A stretch of 57,066 bases of DNA from the NCBI GenBank assembly GCA_903839675.1, contig CAIMDB010000035.1, forward strand, positions 180,975 through 238,040. The letters run 5' to 3'. Below the pieces are notes generated by a model, which ran no database searches, was not told the origin of the DNA, and saw only the letters and a program-made list of their open reading frames with translations. Shown piece by piece: positions 43,475-52,669 of this stretch. Within the stretch, counting starts at the first letter, position 1, and each line of letters opens with the position of its first letter. The position numbers and the translations under genes are program-made. The stretch is from an uncultured Sphingomonadales bacterium. GTDB lineage: Bacteria > Pseudomonadota > Alphaproteobacteria > Sphingomonadales > Sphingomonadaceae.

Positions 43475-44878
43475 TCAATCGCCCGTCAGGATACGATCCA
43501 CGAGCTGCTTCACCGTCGGCACAAATCCGTTCGAATAGAACGGGTCGCGCTTGAAGTTGTAGGCGTTGTGCCCGGCAAACATCAGATTCTGGTCCACATC
43601 GCCGCCATGGGCGATGTCCTGCAGCGTCTTTTGGATGCAGAAGCTGCGCGGGTCGGCCAGATAGCCGGTGGTGTAATCATCATGGTCTTTCCATGACGAA
43701 AAGCCGCAATGCGACAGGCAGCCCATGCAGTCGGCCTGATCCTTCTGGATCACCTTGCGCTCGGCATCGGTCACGAAGACGAGCGTATCGGCCGGCGTCT
43801 TGAGCGCAAAGGCAAATCCGGCGCCAAACCATTCGCGCGCGCGCTTCAGATCGGCGAGCGACACCCAGTAATTCTTGCCCTTCACGCCGACGTCGAGCTC
43901 GTGCGTGAGCGTTTCCGTCTGTTCGCGGCCATAGGCGATCTGGCGGTCGCTGCGCGCCTGTAGGTTAAGCAGGAACGGCGTCTTGACCGCGCTCGAATAA
44001 AAACCCGTGGGCGAGAATTTGTGGAGCAGGACATCGCCTTCCTCCAGCGTCATCAACCGGTCTTTCCAGCCTGACGGGATCGGGCTTTCCTGCGTCAGCA
44101 GGGGCCGTGTGCCGAACTGGAAGGCGATCTGGCCAAGCTCGGGATTGTCGATCCATTCATTCCAGTCGCGCAGATACCAGACACCGCCCGCCATCACGAT
44201 CGGTGTCGCATCGGGAATGCCCGCTTCGCGCATCACATCGCGCAACGCTTTCACGCGCGGATAGGGGTCTTCGGGCTTCAACGGGTCTTCGGCGTTGGAC
44301 AGGCCGTTATGGCCACCCGCCAGCCAGGGATCTTCATAAACGACCGCGCCCAAAAGCTCTGGCACCTTGGAATATGCCCGCTTCCAAAGCGCGCGGAAGG
44401 CGCGGCCGGAGCTGACGATGGGCAGATAGGAGACACCAAATTCCGCAGCGATTTCAGAAAGCTTATACGGCATGCCCGCGCCACAGGTGACGCCGTGGAT
44501 CAGGCCCTTGGTCTGTTCCAGAACGCCGCGCAAAATCGGCTGCGCGCCGCCCATTTCCCACAGGACGTTGATGTTGATGGCGCCCTTGCCCGACGAGATT
44601 TCGTGGGCCAGCTTCACCTGCGCAACGGCGCCTTCAATGCCGAACCGGATCAGCTCTTCATGCCGTTCCCGGCGCGTCTTGCCGTCGTAGACTTGCGGCG
44701 CGATCTTGCCCGTTGGATCATAGCTGTCGGCGTTGACCGCAGAGACAGTGCCGATGCCGCCGGCCGCCGCCCAAGCGCCGGAACTGGCATGGTTGGTCGC
44801 AGAAACGCCCTTGCCGCCTTCCACCAGCGGCCAGACTTCGCGTCCGTGATAAACGATCGGCTTCAATCCCTTAAACAT
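43475..44878 (-). CDS. Nitronate monooxygenase-like flavoprotein with C-terminal Cys cluster
   Basis: A 467-residue TIM-barrel protein of the nitronate monooxygenase / 2-nitropropane dioxygenase family. FMN-binding features include GGIGTVSAVN, VTCGAGMPYKLSEIA, LPIVSSGRAF, EDPWLAGGHNG and PIVMAGGVWYLRDW with QFGTRPLLTQES. The family oxidises alkyl nitronates to carbonyl compounds, often as detoxification. About 100 residues beyond the usual core hold Cys384-x2-Cys387-x3-Cys391 and Cys414, an arrangement that could bind an iron-sulphur cluster or zinc. The substrate is unknown, and the long C-terminus separates it from classical enzymes. Confidence 0.82.
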   Translation of the reverse strand: MFKGLKPIVYHGREVWPLVEGGKGVSATNHASSGAWAAAGGIGTVSAVNADSYDPTGKIAPQVYDGKTRRERHEELIRFGIEGAVAQVKLAHEISSGKGAININVLWEMGGAQPILRGVLEQTKGLIHGVTCGAGMPYKLSEIAAEFGVSYLPIVSSGRAFRALWKRAYSKVPELLGAVVYEDPWLAGGHNGLSNAEDPLKPEDPYPRVKALRDVMREAGIPDATPIVMAGGVWYLRDWNEWIDNPELGQIAFQFGTRPLLTQESPIPSGWKDRLMTLEEGDVLLHKFSPTGFYSSAVKTPFLLNLQARSDRQIAYGREQTETLTHELDVGVKGKNYWVSLADLKRAREWFGAGFAFALKTPADTLVFVTDAERKVIQKDQADCMGCLSHCGFSSWKDHDDYTTGYLADPRSFCIQKTLQDIAHGGDVDQNLMFAGHNAYNFKRDPFYSNGFVPTVKQLVDRILTGD

Positions 44879-44939
44879 AGCGCCCCTGTCAGCATCCCTT
44901 TTGTGCGACCCCTATACGCAGTTGAATTCAAAATGCGCG

Positions 44940-44968
44940 GATTTTGTTCGCGCCTCCGAACGAAAATC
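44940..44968. other. Inverted repeat in intergenic region
   Basis: GATTTTGTTCG (44940-44950) faces CGAACGAAAATC (44957-44968), an 11-bp stem with one bulge. It lies after the glycosyltransferase gene and 62 bases before the nitronate-monooxygenase start, so it is either a terminator without a T-run or an operator. Confidence 0.4.
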
Positions 44969-44987
44969 GGGTCAAAATAATTCGACG

Positions 44988-46118
44988 TTATGCGGCAACA
45001 CCGGTGGCCGGATCGGGCAGGCCATAGAGCGCCGCATAACGCGAGATCATCGCCGTTTCGTCGAAGGCCGCGCGCGCGCTCTCCGCATTGGCAGAACCAA
45101 GCTGACGCCGCATGGTTGCATCCCAAGCGAGAAGATCCAGCGCCGCTGCAAAGGACGGTTCGTCTGTCGCCGGCACAATGAGATCGCGGTTTTCATGAGC
45201 GACCATAGCCTTCACATCGCCCACATCCGTCGTGACAGCAGGCAGTCCGGCCGCCATCGCCTCCACCAGCGAGATCGGGAACTGTTCACTGTCCGACGAC
45301 AGCGCGAAGATATCAAAATGGCCGACATAGCGATGCGGTTGGGCAAGAAAGCCCGGCATCAGCAGGCGATCTGCCATGCCAAGCGAAGTTGCCTCTGCGA
45401 CGATGTTATCGCGCTCTGGCCCCTCCCCCACGATCACCAGCTTCACATGCGCTGGCAGCGCCGCCACGGCCCGCACAAGGCGGGGCAGGTTCTTCACCGC
45501 CCGCAGACCGGCCAGCGTGCCGATGATGATATCGCCCTCTTGCCGCATCAAACCGGGGATCGCCCCGGCCTTCGGCGGGACAGCATATCGGCCCGTATCG
45601 ATGCCATTGGGAATGCGGTGGAGCCGGTCGAGCGGCTGATGCCAGATGGTGCGCGCAATCCCCTCCAGCCGCTCGCTCGGCACCACCAGCGCCTCTGCTG
45701 TGGGCAACATCATCCGCCGGAACAGATTGCGCTTCCAGTTGAGCCGGTCCGCCTCATCGGCGTTAAAGCCGTCCTCATGGTGGATCAGCGGGGGACATCC
45801 GGCAGGGAACATCCGCCGCGCGCCGACGACATCCATGGACCCCCAATTATAGCTCAACACCAGATCGAACCCGCGCATATAGTCCGCCAGCGCGCGATAG
45901 CGGCCCGGCCCCGGCTTGCCTTGAAGCGAGGGCGCGTCGGTTGGGAATTGCACGGCAATGGCAGAATCAATCGCATCGCGGGCGCCCATCTGGTCCGGCA
46001 TGGCGGACAGGATGGTGTGTTCAGCGGCGTCGCCAAAGGCGTTCATCAACCGCACCGCCCGCGCTTCCTTTCCACCCAGAGAAAAGGTGGAATGGCAATG
46101 CAGGATGCGGCGGGTCAC
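44988..46118 (-). CDS. GT4 glycosyltransferase
   Basis: A 376-residue GT-B glycosyltransferase. The N-terminal acceptor domain starts RILHCHSTFSLGGKEARAVRLM. The donor domain includes NGIDTGRY, GTLAGLRAVKNLPRLVRAV, IVGEGPERDNI, MPGFLAQPHRYV and SDSEQFPISLVEAMAAGLPAV, the EX7E-type motif. It probably adds a sugar to a lipid or surface glycan, but donor and acceptor cannot be read. The GTG start overlaps the stop of the upstream alpha/beta hydrolase by 4 bases (GTGA), so the two proteins are made together. Confidence 0.88.
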   Translation of the reverse strand: MTRRILHCHSTFSLGGKEARAVRLMNAFGDAAEHTILSAMPDQMGARDAIDSAIAVQFPTDAPSLQGKPGPGRYRALADYMRGFDLVLSYNWGSMDVVGARRMFPAGCPPLIHHEDGFNADEADRLNWKRNLFRRMMLPTAEALVVPSERLEGIARTIWHQPLDRLHRIPNGIDTGRYAVPPKAGAIPGLMRQEGDIIIGTLAGLRAVKNLPRLVRAVAALPAHVKLVIVGEGPERDNIVAEATSLGMADRLLMPGFLAQPHRYVGHFDIFALSSDSEQFPISLVEAMAAGLPAVTTDVGDVKAMVAHENRDLIVPATDEPSFAAALDLLAWDATMRRQLGSANAESARAAFDETAMISRYAALYGLPDPATGVAA

Positions 46119-46990
46119 GTCATGACAGCTTTCAGCAGGGCCCCGATCGCACGTGTCGCTGCCGGTTCATTAAGGACAGGCGCATGGCCCACGCCGTTTA
46201 CGGTCGTCAGCTTGGCGTTGGGCAGACGGCGCGCCATGTCCTTGGCGGTCGCCTCACTCAACAGATCGGACAAGCCGCCGCGCAAAATAGAAACGGGGGC
46301 ATCGCCCAACGCTTCATAAAAGGGCCACAGGTCCACGGCGAGGCCGGGATCGGCCTTGAGTGGTTCCGCAATGCGCAGATCATGATCAAAGACGACCCGC
46401 CCCTTTTTGGTCAGGCGGCAGACGCGCTTGGCATAGGCCAGCCAGTCTTCCAGCGTGTAGGACGGGTAGACCACGCGCTGCTGGTCTCCCAGATCCCGCG
46501 CAGCATGGATCCATGTGGGCCACGTGTAGCTGCGCCCGACGCTGGACCGTATACGGGCAAGACCGCGCGGGTCGAGCACTGGCCCGATGTCATTGAGCAA
46601 CGCGCCGACGACCCGGCCCGGCTTGGCGGCTGCCAGCAGCATCGTCACCAGTCCGCCCAATGAGGTGCTGATCGAGACAAATTTCTTGATCTTCAGTTCA
46701 GCGAGCAACAGTTCCATGTCCTCCACATAAGTGGCCGGAACATAAGTCATCGGGTCCTTGGCATGCTCGCTTTCGCCGCGCCCGCGCAGTTCGACACAGA
46801 TCACGCGCCAGTCGCCTGCCAGCCGCTTGGCGACATGTTCAAAATCCCGCGCATTGCGCGTCAGGCCGGGAATACAGATGATCGGCGGGCGGCTTTTGCT
46901 GCCCGGATAATCGCGGTAATGCAGCCTTAGGCCGTCTTTCGACGTCCAATAGCCGTCCGAGTATTGCGCTTGGCCACCCATCCCCCCCAT
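46115..46990 (-). CDS. Alpha/beta hydrolase
   Basis: A 291-residue alpha/beta-hydrolase-fold enzyme. Features are the oxyanion segment IICIPGLTRNARDF, the nucleophile elbow ISTSLGGLVTM (Ser of S-x-S-x-G in place of the usual Gly-x-Ser-x-Gly), the acid region GGLSDLLS, and the catalytic His in NGVGHAPVLNEP. The substrate is unknown; the R-G-R-G-x-S stretch after ELRG is common in ester and lactone hydrolases. ATGs at 46990 and 46981 are both possible starts. Only 8 bases separate it from the divergent selO ATG. Confidence 0.88.
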   Translation of the reverse strand: MGGMGGQAQYSDGYWTSKDGLRLHYRDYPGSKSRPPIICIPGLTRNARDFEHVAKRLAGDWRVICVELRGRGESEHAKDPMTYVPATYVEDMELLLAELKIKKFVSISTSLGGLVTMLLAAAKPGRVVGALLNDIGPVLDPRGLARIRSSVGRSYTWPTWIHAARDLGDQQRVVYPSYTLEDWLAYAKRVCRLTKKGRVVFDHDLRIAEPLKADPGLAVDLWPFYEALGDAPVSILRGGLSDLLSEATAKDMARRLPNAKLTTVNGVGHAPVLNEPAATRAIGALLKAVMT

Positions 46991-46998
46991 ATCGCTTT

Positions 46999-48396
46999 AT
47001 GTCTTCCATCCCGCAAGCACCGCTTTTCCATCCCGCCCGCACCATCGACGAAGTCGCTGACTTTCTTGCAGATCCTGTAAGGGCCGCCGATTTCCCCGAG
47101 ACCATTTTGCGCTTCCGCAATGATCGGGCAGCCGCAACTATAGGCCTCGACACGCTGAACGACGCAGATTGGGTGCGCCATTTCGGGCGGTTTGAGCCGC
47201 TTCCCGGCAGCCTGCCGGAACCCTTGGCCCTGCGCTATCACGGCCATCAATTCCGCGTGTACAATCCCAATATCGGCGACGGGCGCGGCTTTTTGTTCGC
47301 GCAGATGCACGACAGGGCGGGTCGCCTGATGGACCTCGGCACCAAGGGATCAGGCCAGACACCGCATAGCCGGTCCGGCGATGGGCGACTGACACTGAAA
47401 GGGGCTGTCCGCGAAATCCTAGCAACAGAACTGCTGGAGGCCTTGGGGGTCGAAACGAGCCGGACCTTCTCCGTCATCGAGACAGGCGAAGCGCTCCACC
47501 GCGGCGACGAACCCAGCCCGACGCGTTCCGCTGTGCTCATCCGCCTGTCGCACGGACATATCCGCATCGGCAGTTTTCAGCGGCTGGCGACTTTGGGGGA
47601 AGAGGACAACCTCCGCCGCCTGACAGCCTATGCGCTGCGCCATTATTATGGCGAAGAGCGGGGCGACGACGCCGATGCCCCCGTCCGCTTGGTGCGGCTG
47701 GTCATCGAGCGGACCGCGCAAATGGCGGCCAGCTTCATGGCGGCCGGCTTTGTCCACGGCGTCCTCAACAGCGACAACATCAACGTCTCGGGCGAAAGTT
47801 TCGACTATGGCCCCTGGCGTTGGACGCCGACCTTTGACCCCAATTTCACCGCCGCCTATTTTGACGAACAGGGGCTCTATGCCTTTGGTCGTCAGGCTGA
47901 AGCGATCCATTGGGACGCCGTCCAGCTCGCCAATGCGTTGCTAACGATTGCAGACCGGGATGCGCTGGTGGAGGCCATTGAGGGCTATGCCCCTGCCTAT
48001 CGCAAGGCGATTGTCGAACGCGTCCTGTGGCGATTGGGCGTCACCCCGCGTAGCGAGCGCGAAGATATCGCCGTCGTCACCGCCCTGGAGACGGCGCTAT
48101 TTGCCAGCAAGGTGGAAATTGACCGTTTTTACTTTGACTGGGCCGGCGGGCAGCTTCGGGAAAGTGCTGATCCCAACCTCTACAGCAATGAATATTTCGA
48201 ACCGCTGATCCGCACCTTGCAGGGCTATGCGCCGTCCCGCAGCTTTGACCACCCCTATTGGCAGGGGGCAGGGCCCTGTTCGATGCATATCGCGGAAGTA
48301 GAAGCCATTTGGGCGCCGATTGCCGATGCCGATGACTGGACGCTGCTAGAAAATAAAGTGCAACAAATCCGACAGTTGGGCGAAGCGATGTGGTAA
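46999..48396 (+). CDS. selO: Protein adenylyltransferase SelO (YdiU family)
   Basis: A 465-residue pseudokinase-fold enzyme that transfers AMP from ATP to Ser, Thr or Tyr of target proteins, known in other species to respond to oxidative stress. Family blocks: LALRYHGHQFRVYNPNIGDGR, DLGTKGSGQTPHSRSGDGR (nucleotide-binding), GAVREILATELLEALGV, VHGVLNSDNINVSGESFDYG (metal-binding Asp-Asn) and WTPTFDPNFTAAYFDEQGLYAFG. There is no C-terminal selenocysteine or CSS-type motif, so this is the form without the redox-active tail. It is slightly shorter than the E. coli protein. Confidence 0.94.
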   Translation: MSSIPQAPLFHPARTIDEVADFLADPVRAADFPETILRFRNDRAAATIGLDTLNDADWVRHFGRFEPLPGSLPEPLALRYHGHQFRVYNPNIGDGRGFLFAQMHDRAGRLMDLGTKGSGQTPHSRSGDGRLTLKGAVREILATELLEALGVETSRTFSVIETGEALHRGDEPSPTRSAVLIRLSHGHIRIGSFQRLATLGEEDNLRRLTAYALRHYYGEERGDDADAPVRLVRLVIERTAQMAASFMAAGFVHGVLNSDNINVSGESFDYGPWRWTPTFDPNFTAAYFDEQGLYAFGRQAEAIHWDAVQLANALLTIADRDALVEAIEGYAPAYRKAIVERVLWRLGVTPRSEREDIAVVTALETALFASKVEIDRFYFDWAGGQLRESADPNLYSNEYFEPLIRTLQGYAPSRSFDHPYWQGAGPCSMHIAEVEAIWAPIADADDWTLLENKVQQIRQLGEAMW

Positions 48397-48490
48397 AACA
48401 GGAAATGGCTGCTTTTCGGCCACCTCCGTAGTAAAGAGACGTTCACCATTGTCCGATATCGACCTTCTGAACGAGTGTACCGAGCGTAGC

Positions 48491-49924
48491 ATGTCTGAGA
48501 CTGAGATCATTTCCACCGAGCCTGCAACGGGTGCGACCTATTGGCGCGGCCCTGTGAGCAATGTGGAGACAGAAGTCGCGCTGGCACGGGATGCCGGACC
48601 AGAGTGGAGCGCCCGCCCGCTGACCGTCCGCGTGGAAACGCTGCGCCGCTTTGTGAATGTCGTCCGGCAAAAGTCCGATGCCCTTGCAGACTGCATCTCG
48701 CGCGAAACCGGCAAGCCCCTTTGGGAGGCCCGCACTGAAGTCGAATCGGTCATCAACAAGGTCGAAATCTCGATCCGCGCTTATGCTGACCGCACGCCGC
48801 AGCGCAGGCTGGAGGGTAATCTCGGCGCCCGCACGGCCATCCGCCATAAGCCGCACGGGATTATGGCCGTCCTTGGGCCCTATAACTTCCCCGCGCATTT
48901 GCCGAACGGACACATTGTCCCGGCGCTGCTCGCGGGCAATGCTGTCGTTTTCAAACCGTCCGAGAAAACGCCCGCAACCGGCAAGATGCTGGTCGATCTG
49001 TTCCACGCCGCCGGCGTGCCGACAGGGGTGCTTCGGCTGGTCATTGGCGGTGTCGATGAAGGCAAGGCGCTCGTGGCGCATCCCGATGTCGAAGGCATTC
49101 TGTTCACAGGCTCCGCCCGCACGGGCATCATGCTCAACCGCCAATTTGCGGACCAGCCGGGCAAGATGCTTGCGCTGGAAATGGGCGGCAACAACCCCAT
49201 CGTCGTGTGGGATACACCCGATATTGCAACCGCCGCGATACTGGTCGTCCAGTCCGCCTATCTGAGCGCCGGGCAACGCTGCACCGCCGCCTCCCGCCTG
49301 ATTGTGCGCGACGGCATGCATAAGCCGCTGATCGAAGAAATCAGCAAGCTCGCCAGCCGCCTGATCGTGGGCGAACCCTTTTCTGACCCCGCCCCCTTCA
49401 TGGGGCCGGTGATCGACAATGAGGTGGCGGACAACCTTCAGGAAAGTTTCCTGACGCTGATGATGAAGGGCGGTGTGCCGATCATCCAATTGCTGCGCCC
49501 CATTGAAGGCCGCCCGTTCCTGACGCCGGCGCTGATCGACATGACGGACGCGAGTGAGCGGCCTGATGTCGAACTGTTCGGCCCCATTCTCCAGATGGTG
49601 CGCGTGCCGGATTTCGATGCGGCGATCGAAGAAGCCAACGCCACACGTTATGGCCTGTCCGCCGCGCTCATCGGCGGCACACCGCAACAATATGACCGGT
49701 TCTGGGCGAATGTCCGCGCCGGCGTGATCAACTGGAACAGGGCGACCAATGGCGCACCGTCGTCCGCACCCTTTGGTGGTGTCGGCCTTTCGGGCAACCA
49801 CCGGCCAAGCGCTTATTATGCGGCGGATTACTGCGCTTATCCCGTGGTTTCGACAGAAGAAGAACAGGCCCGCGCCTCGATTGGCATCGGCCTGAGGGAC
49901 ATCACGCCAAGTTTCGCTAAATAG
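48491..49924 (+). CDS. astD: Succinylglutamate-semialdehyde dehydrogenase
   Basis: A 477-residue NAD-dependent aldehyde dehydrogenase that oxidises N-succinylglutamate 5-semialdehyde, the fourth step of arginine succinyltransferase catabolism. Catalytic residues are Cys264 in AGQRCTAASR and Glu230 in LALEMGGNNP. AstD-specific features include PYNFPAHLPNGHIVPALLAGN and NRATNGAPSSAPFGGVGLSG followed by NHRPSAYYAADYCAYP. Start placed at the ATG at 48491; a TTG at 48449 is an alternative. No astA, astB, astC or astE is in this window, so its partners lie elsewhere. Confidence 0.92.
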   Translation: MSETEIISTEPATGATYWRGPVSNVETEVALARDAGPEWSARPLTVRVETLRRFVNVVRQKSDALADCISRETGKPLWEARTEVESVINKVEISIRAYADRTPQRRLEGNLGARTAIRHKPHGIMAVLGPYNFPAHLPNGHIVPALLAGNAVVFKPSEKTPATGKMLVDLFHAAGVPTGVLRLVIGGVDEGKALVAHPDVEGILFTGSARTGIMLNRQFADQPGKMLALEMGGNNPIVVWDTPDIATAAILVVQSAYLSAGQRCTAASRLIVRDGMHKPLIEEISKLASRLIVGEPFSDPAPFMGPVIDNEVADNLQESFLTLMMKGGVPIIQLLRPIEGRPFLTPALIDMTDASERPDVELFGPILQMVRVPDFDAAIEEANATRYGLSAALIGGTPQQYDRFWANVRAGVINWNRATNGAPSSAPFGGVGLSGNHRPSAYYAADYCAYPVVSTEEEQARASIGIGLRDITPSFAK

Positions 49925-49977
49925 CAGGCAATATTCTCTGCTTTGCGATGGGACGCTGTCAGGCCCATCTGCCACCT

Positions 49978-50745
49978 ATGAATTCTGGACGAGTCATACT
50001 TGTCGGCGCGGGGCCGGGTGATCCCGATCTGTTGACGATCAAAGCCGCCCGCGCGCTCGCGGCGGCGGACGTGATCGTCCATGACGGGCTCGTGGACGAC
50101 GCCATCTTGGCGCTCGGAAACCCCACAGCGCGCTACATCTCCGTTGCCAAACAGCGCAGCCGCCACACGGTGCCGCAAGACCAGATCAACGCGCTGCTCG
50201 TTGCCGAAGCGCGCGCCGGACATCTTGTGATCCGCCTGAAATGCGGTGACCCGTTCATCTTCGGGCGGGGCGGCGAAGAAGCCGAAGAATGCCGTGCCGA
50301 TGGCGTTGATGTCGAAGTCATCCCCGGCATCTCAGCCGCCGTCGGCTGTGCCGCACAGGCGATGCTCCCCCTCACCCACCGCGATGCCTCAAGTGCAGTC
50401 AGCTTTGTGGCGGGCCAATGCAAGGGCCTGTCAGAGCAGGATTGGTCAGGTCTCGCCGGCAAAGGGCGGACGCTTGTGATTTACATGGGCGTCGCCACGG
50501 CCAACGAAATTGCGGAAAAGCTGATCGCAGACGGCGTGTCGCCTGACATGCCGGTTGCGGTGCTGGAGCGCGGCACGCGGCACGGCGCGCGCGCCATCCG
50601 CACGATATTGACCGATCTGGGCGATATGATCGCCCGTGACGGGGTGAAGAGCCCGGCCCTCATTGTGGTCGGCGATGTGGTTCTGCGTTCGGATGCCGAA
50701 GACCGGCTTCGTGCGCTCGCAAAACAGGCGGAAAAAACTCTATGA
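49978..50745 (+). CDS. cobA: Uroporphyrinogen-III C-methyltransferase
   Basis: A 255-residue S-adenosylmethionine enzyme making precorrin-2, the precursor of siroheme and cobalamin. Signature blocks: VILVGAGPGDPDLLTIKAARAL (SAM site 1), VIVHDGLVD, VIRLKCGDPFIFGRGGEEAEE, and VIPGISAAVGCAAQAMLPLTHR. It lacks the CysG dehydrogenase/chelatase domain. Its place at the head of the cysI-cysH operon says that its product feeds the siroheme of sulfite reductase. The ATG at 49978 is preferred over an upstream in-frame start at 49948. It overlaps the DUF2849 gene by 4 bases. Confidence 0.93.
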   Translation: MNSGRVILVGAGPGDPDLLTIKAARALAAADVIVHDGLVDDAILALGNPTARYISVAKQRSRHTVPQDQINALLVAEARAGHLVIRLKCGDPFIFGRGGEEAEECRADGVDVEVIPGISAAVGCAAQAMLPLTHRDASSAVSFVAGQCKGLSEQDWSGLAGKGRTLVIYMGVATANEIAEKLIADGVSPDMPVAVLERGTRHGARAIRTILTDLGDMIARDGVKSPALIVVGDVVLRSDAEDRLRALAKQAEKTL

Positions 50746-51038
50746 AATTGCTGACGGGAAATGACCTCGCTTCGGGCGCGGTCACATGGTGGACGGGGAG
50801 CGGATGGTCGCTTCATGTCGAAGACGCAGCGGATGTCGGGGACCAGGGCGATAGCATTCTGGCAACCGAAGAAGCCGCGCGCCGCGTGAACGCGCCGTAT
50901 ATCATCGATGCTGTGGCAACGCCGCAGGGCCCCCGCCCCGCACATATCAAGGACCGTGTCCGTGCACTCGGCCCGACCGTCCGTTTGGACCTGACACTGA
51001 AACCCGCTGATCCAGCGGCTGGCAACTGGGTGATCTGA
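50742..51038 (+). CDS. DUF2849 protein of the sulfite-reduction operon
   Basis: A 98-residue protein that starts MKLLTGNDLASGAVTWWTG, the hallmark of DUF2849. It contains repeated Asp-rich turns and a basic middle. Function is unknown, but across alphaproteobacteria the gene sits between cobA and cysI, as here, with a 4-base overlap on one side and a 1-base overlap (TGATG) on the other. A role as a small subunit or assembly factor for sulfite reductase is a fair inference. Confidence 0.9.
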   Translation: MKLLTGNDLASGAVTWWTGSGWSLHVEDAADVGDQGDSILATEEAARRVNAPYIIDAVATPQGPRPAHIKDRVRALGPTVRLDLTLKPADPAAGNWVI

Positions 51039-52669
51039 TGTACAAGTACGACCAATATGACCAGGCGATCGTTGATGCGCGCGTCGACGAATTCCGCGAT
51101 CAGGTGCGCCGCCGCATGGCAGGCGAGATGACCGAAGACCAGTTCAAGCCGCTGCGGCTGATGAACGGGCTCTATCTTCAACTCCACGCCTATATGCTGC
51201 GCGTCGCCATCCCCTATGGCACGCTCGACAGCCGCCAGATGCACATGCTGGCGCACATCGCGCGCAAATATGACCGCGATTACGGCCACTTCACCACGCG
51301 CCAGAACATCCAATATAACTGGATCAAGCTGGAAGACGCCGGTGACATTCTGGCGGACCTCGCGACTGTTGAGATGCATGCCATCCAGACGTCGGGCAAT
51401 TGCATCCGCAACATCTCGTCAGACCAATATGCTGGTGCTGCGGCGGACGAAGTCACCGATCCGCGGCCTTGGGCAGAGCTGTTGCGCCAATGGTCCACCT
51501 TCCATCCGGAATTCAGCTATCTGCCGCGCAAGTTCAAGATTGCGGTTATCGCGTCGGACGAAGACCGTGCCGCGATGCGCCTGCATGACATTGGCATCCA
51601 GCTGGTGGAACGTGAGGGCAAGCTTGGGGCTGCGTTCTACGTCGGCGGTGGCATGGGCCGCACGCCGATGATCGCGCCGCTCATCAAGGACTTCGTGCCG
51701 ATTGAGGATTTCCTCAGCTATTCGGAAGCCTGCCTGCGCGTTTACAACCGCTATGGCCGCCGCGACAACATCTACAAGGCGCGCATCAAGATCCTCGTCC
51801 ATGAAATTGGCGCCGATGAATATCGCCGTCAGGTCGAGGAAGAGTTCGCCCATGTAAAGACGCTGGGCATTGATCCGCCGGTGGCTGAGCTGGAGCGCAT
51901 CACCGCCTTCTTCGCGCCACCTGCGTTTGAAGCCGGCATCACCGATAGCGTCGACCGCAGCGACCCTGACTTCGCCGTCTGGCTTGACCAGAATGTGAAG
52001 GCGCACAAGCAGGCGGGCTATGCCATCGTCAACATCAGCCTGAAGAAGACAGGCGATATTCCGGGCGATGCGTCCTCCGCGCAGATCGACGTGATGGCCG
52101 ACATTGCCAAGGACTACAGCTTTGATGAGCTGCGCGTGACGCATGCGCAGAACATCGTCTTGCCGCATGTCGCCAAGCGTGATCTCTATGCCGTCTGGCA
52201 GAAGCTCGTCGAAGCGGATCTGGCCGCTGCAAACCTTGACCTCATCAGCGACATCATCGCCTGCCCCGGTCTCGATTATTGCAGCCTTGCCAATGCCCGT
52301 TCGATCCCGGTCGCACAGAAGATTGCCAAGCGCTTTGCCGATCCAGCCCGCCAGCGCGATCTGGGTGAGCTGAAGCTCAAAATCTCGGGCTGCATCAATG
52401 CGTGCGGCCACCACCATGCAGGGCATATCGGCATCCTCGGCGTCGATAAGAAGGGCACAGAGAACTACCAGCTCTCGCTCGGCGGATCGGGTGCGGAAGA
52501 TACCAGCATCGGCAAGATCACTGGCCCCGGCTTTGATGAAGATGGCATCGTCGATGCTGTTGAGCGCGTGACCGACAAGTATATTCAACTGCGCGAAGGC
52601 GATGAGCGTTTCCTCGACACCTATCGCCGCGTCGGGTTCGACCCTTTCAAGGAGGCGATCTATGGGTAA
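51038..52669 (+). CDS. cysI: Sulfite/nitrite reductase hemoprotein, CysI type
   Basis: A 543-residue siroheme-[4Fe-4S] enzyme that reduces sulfite to sulfide with six electrons. The two ferredoxin-like half-domains are visible (RVAIPYGTLDSRQMHMLAHIARKY; AGYAIVNISLKKTGDIPG). Substrate-binding basic residues lie in HFTTRQNIQYN and QTSGNCIRNISSDQYAG. The cluster/siroheme ligands are CPGLDYC and SGCINACGHHHAGHIG. Genes around it (cobA, cysH) show that the substrate is sulfite rather than nitrite. No NADPH-flavoprotein CysJ is adjacent, so a ferredoxin or another donor is likely. Confidence 0.94.
   Translation: MYKYDQYDQAIVDARVDEFRDQVRRRMAGEMTEDQFKPLRLMNGLYLQLHAYMLRVAIPYGTLDSRQMHMLAHIARKYDRDYGHFTTRQNIQYNWIKLEDAGDILADLATVEMHAIQTSGNCIRNISSDQYAGAAADEVTDPRPWAELLRQWSTFHPEFSYLPRKFKIAVIASDEDRAAMRLHDIGIQLVEREGKLGAAFYVGGGMGRTPMIAPLIKDFVPIEDFLSYSEACLRVYNRYGRRDNIYKARIKILVHEIGADEYRRQVEEEFAHVKTLGIDPPVAELERITAFFAPPAFEAGITDSVDRSDPDFAVWLDQNVKAHKQAGYAIVNISLKKTGDIPGDASSAQIDVMADIAKDYSFDELRVTHAQNIVLPHVAKRDLYAVWQKLVEADLAAANLDLISDIIACPGLDYCSLANARSIPVAQKIAKRFADPARQRDLGELKLKISGCINACGHHHAGHIGILGVDKKGTENYQLSLGGSGAEDTSIGKITGPGFDEDGIVDAVERVTDKYIQLREGDERFLDTYRRVGFDPFKEAIYG

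Noticed and set aside
44901-46319. A 472-codon open frame antisense to the glycosyltransferase
   Set aside because: Rich in Arg/His/Gln, spans two real genes on the other strand, and has no family motif.
46999-48396. Selenocysteine or CSS redox tail in SelO
   Set aside because: The frame ends at a TAA without a Cys-Ser-Ser motif, and no SECIS-like hairpin or in-frame TGA is seen.
48443-49975. A 510-codon open frame antisense to astD
   Set aside because: Same reasoning: astD is unambiguous and the antisense product has shadow-like composition.
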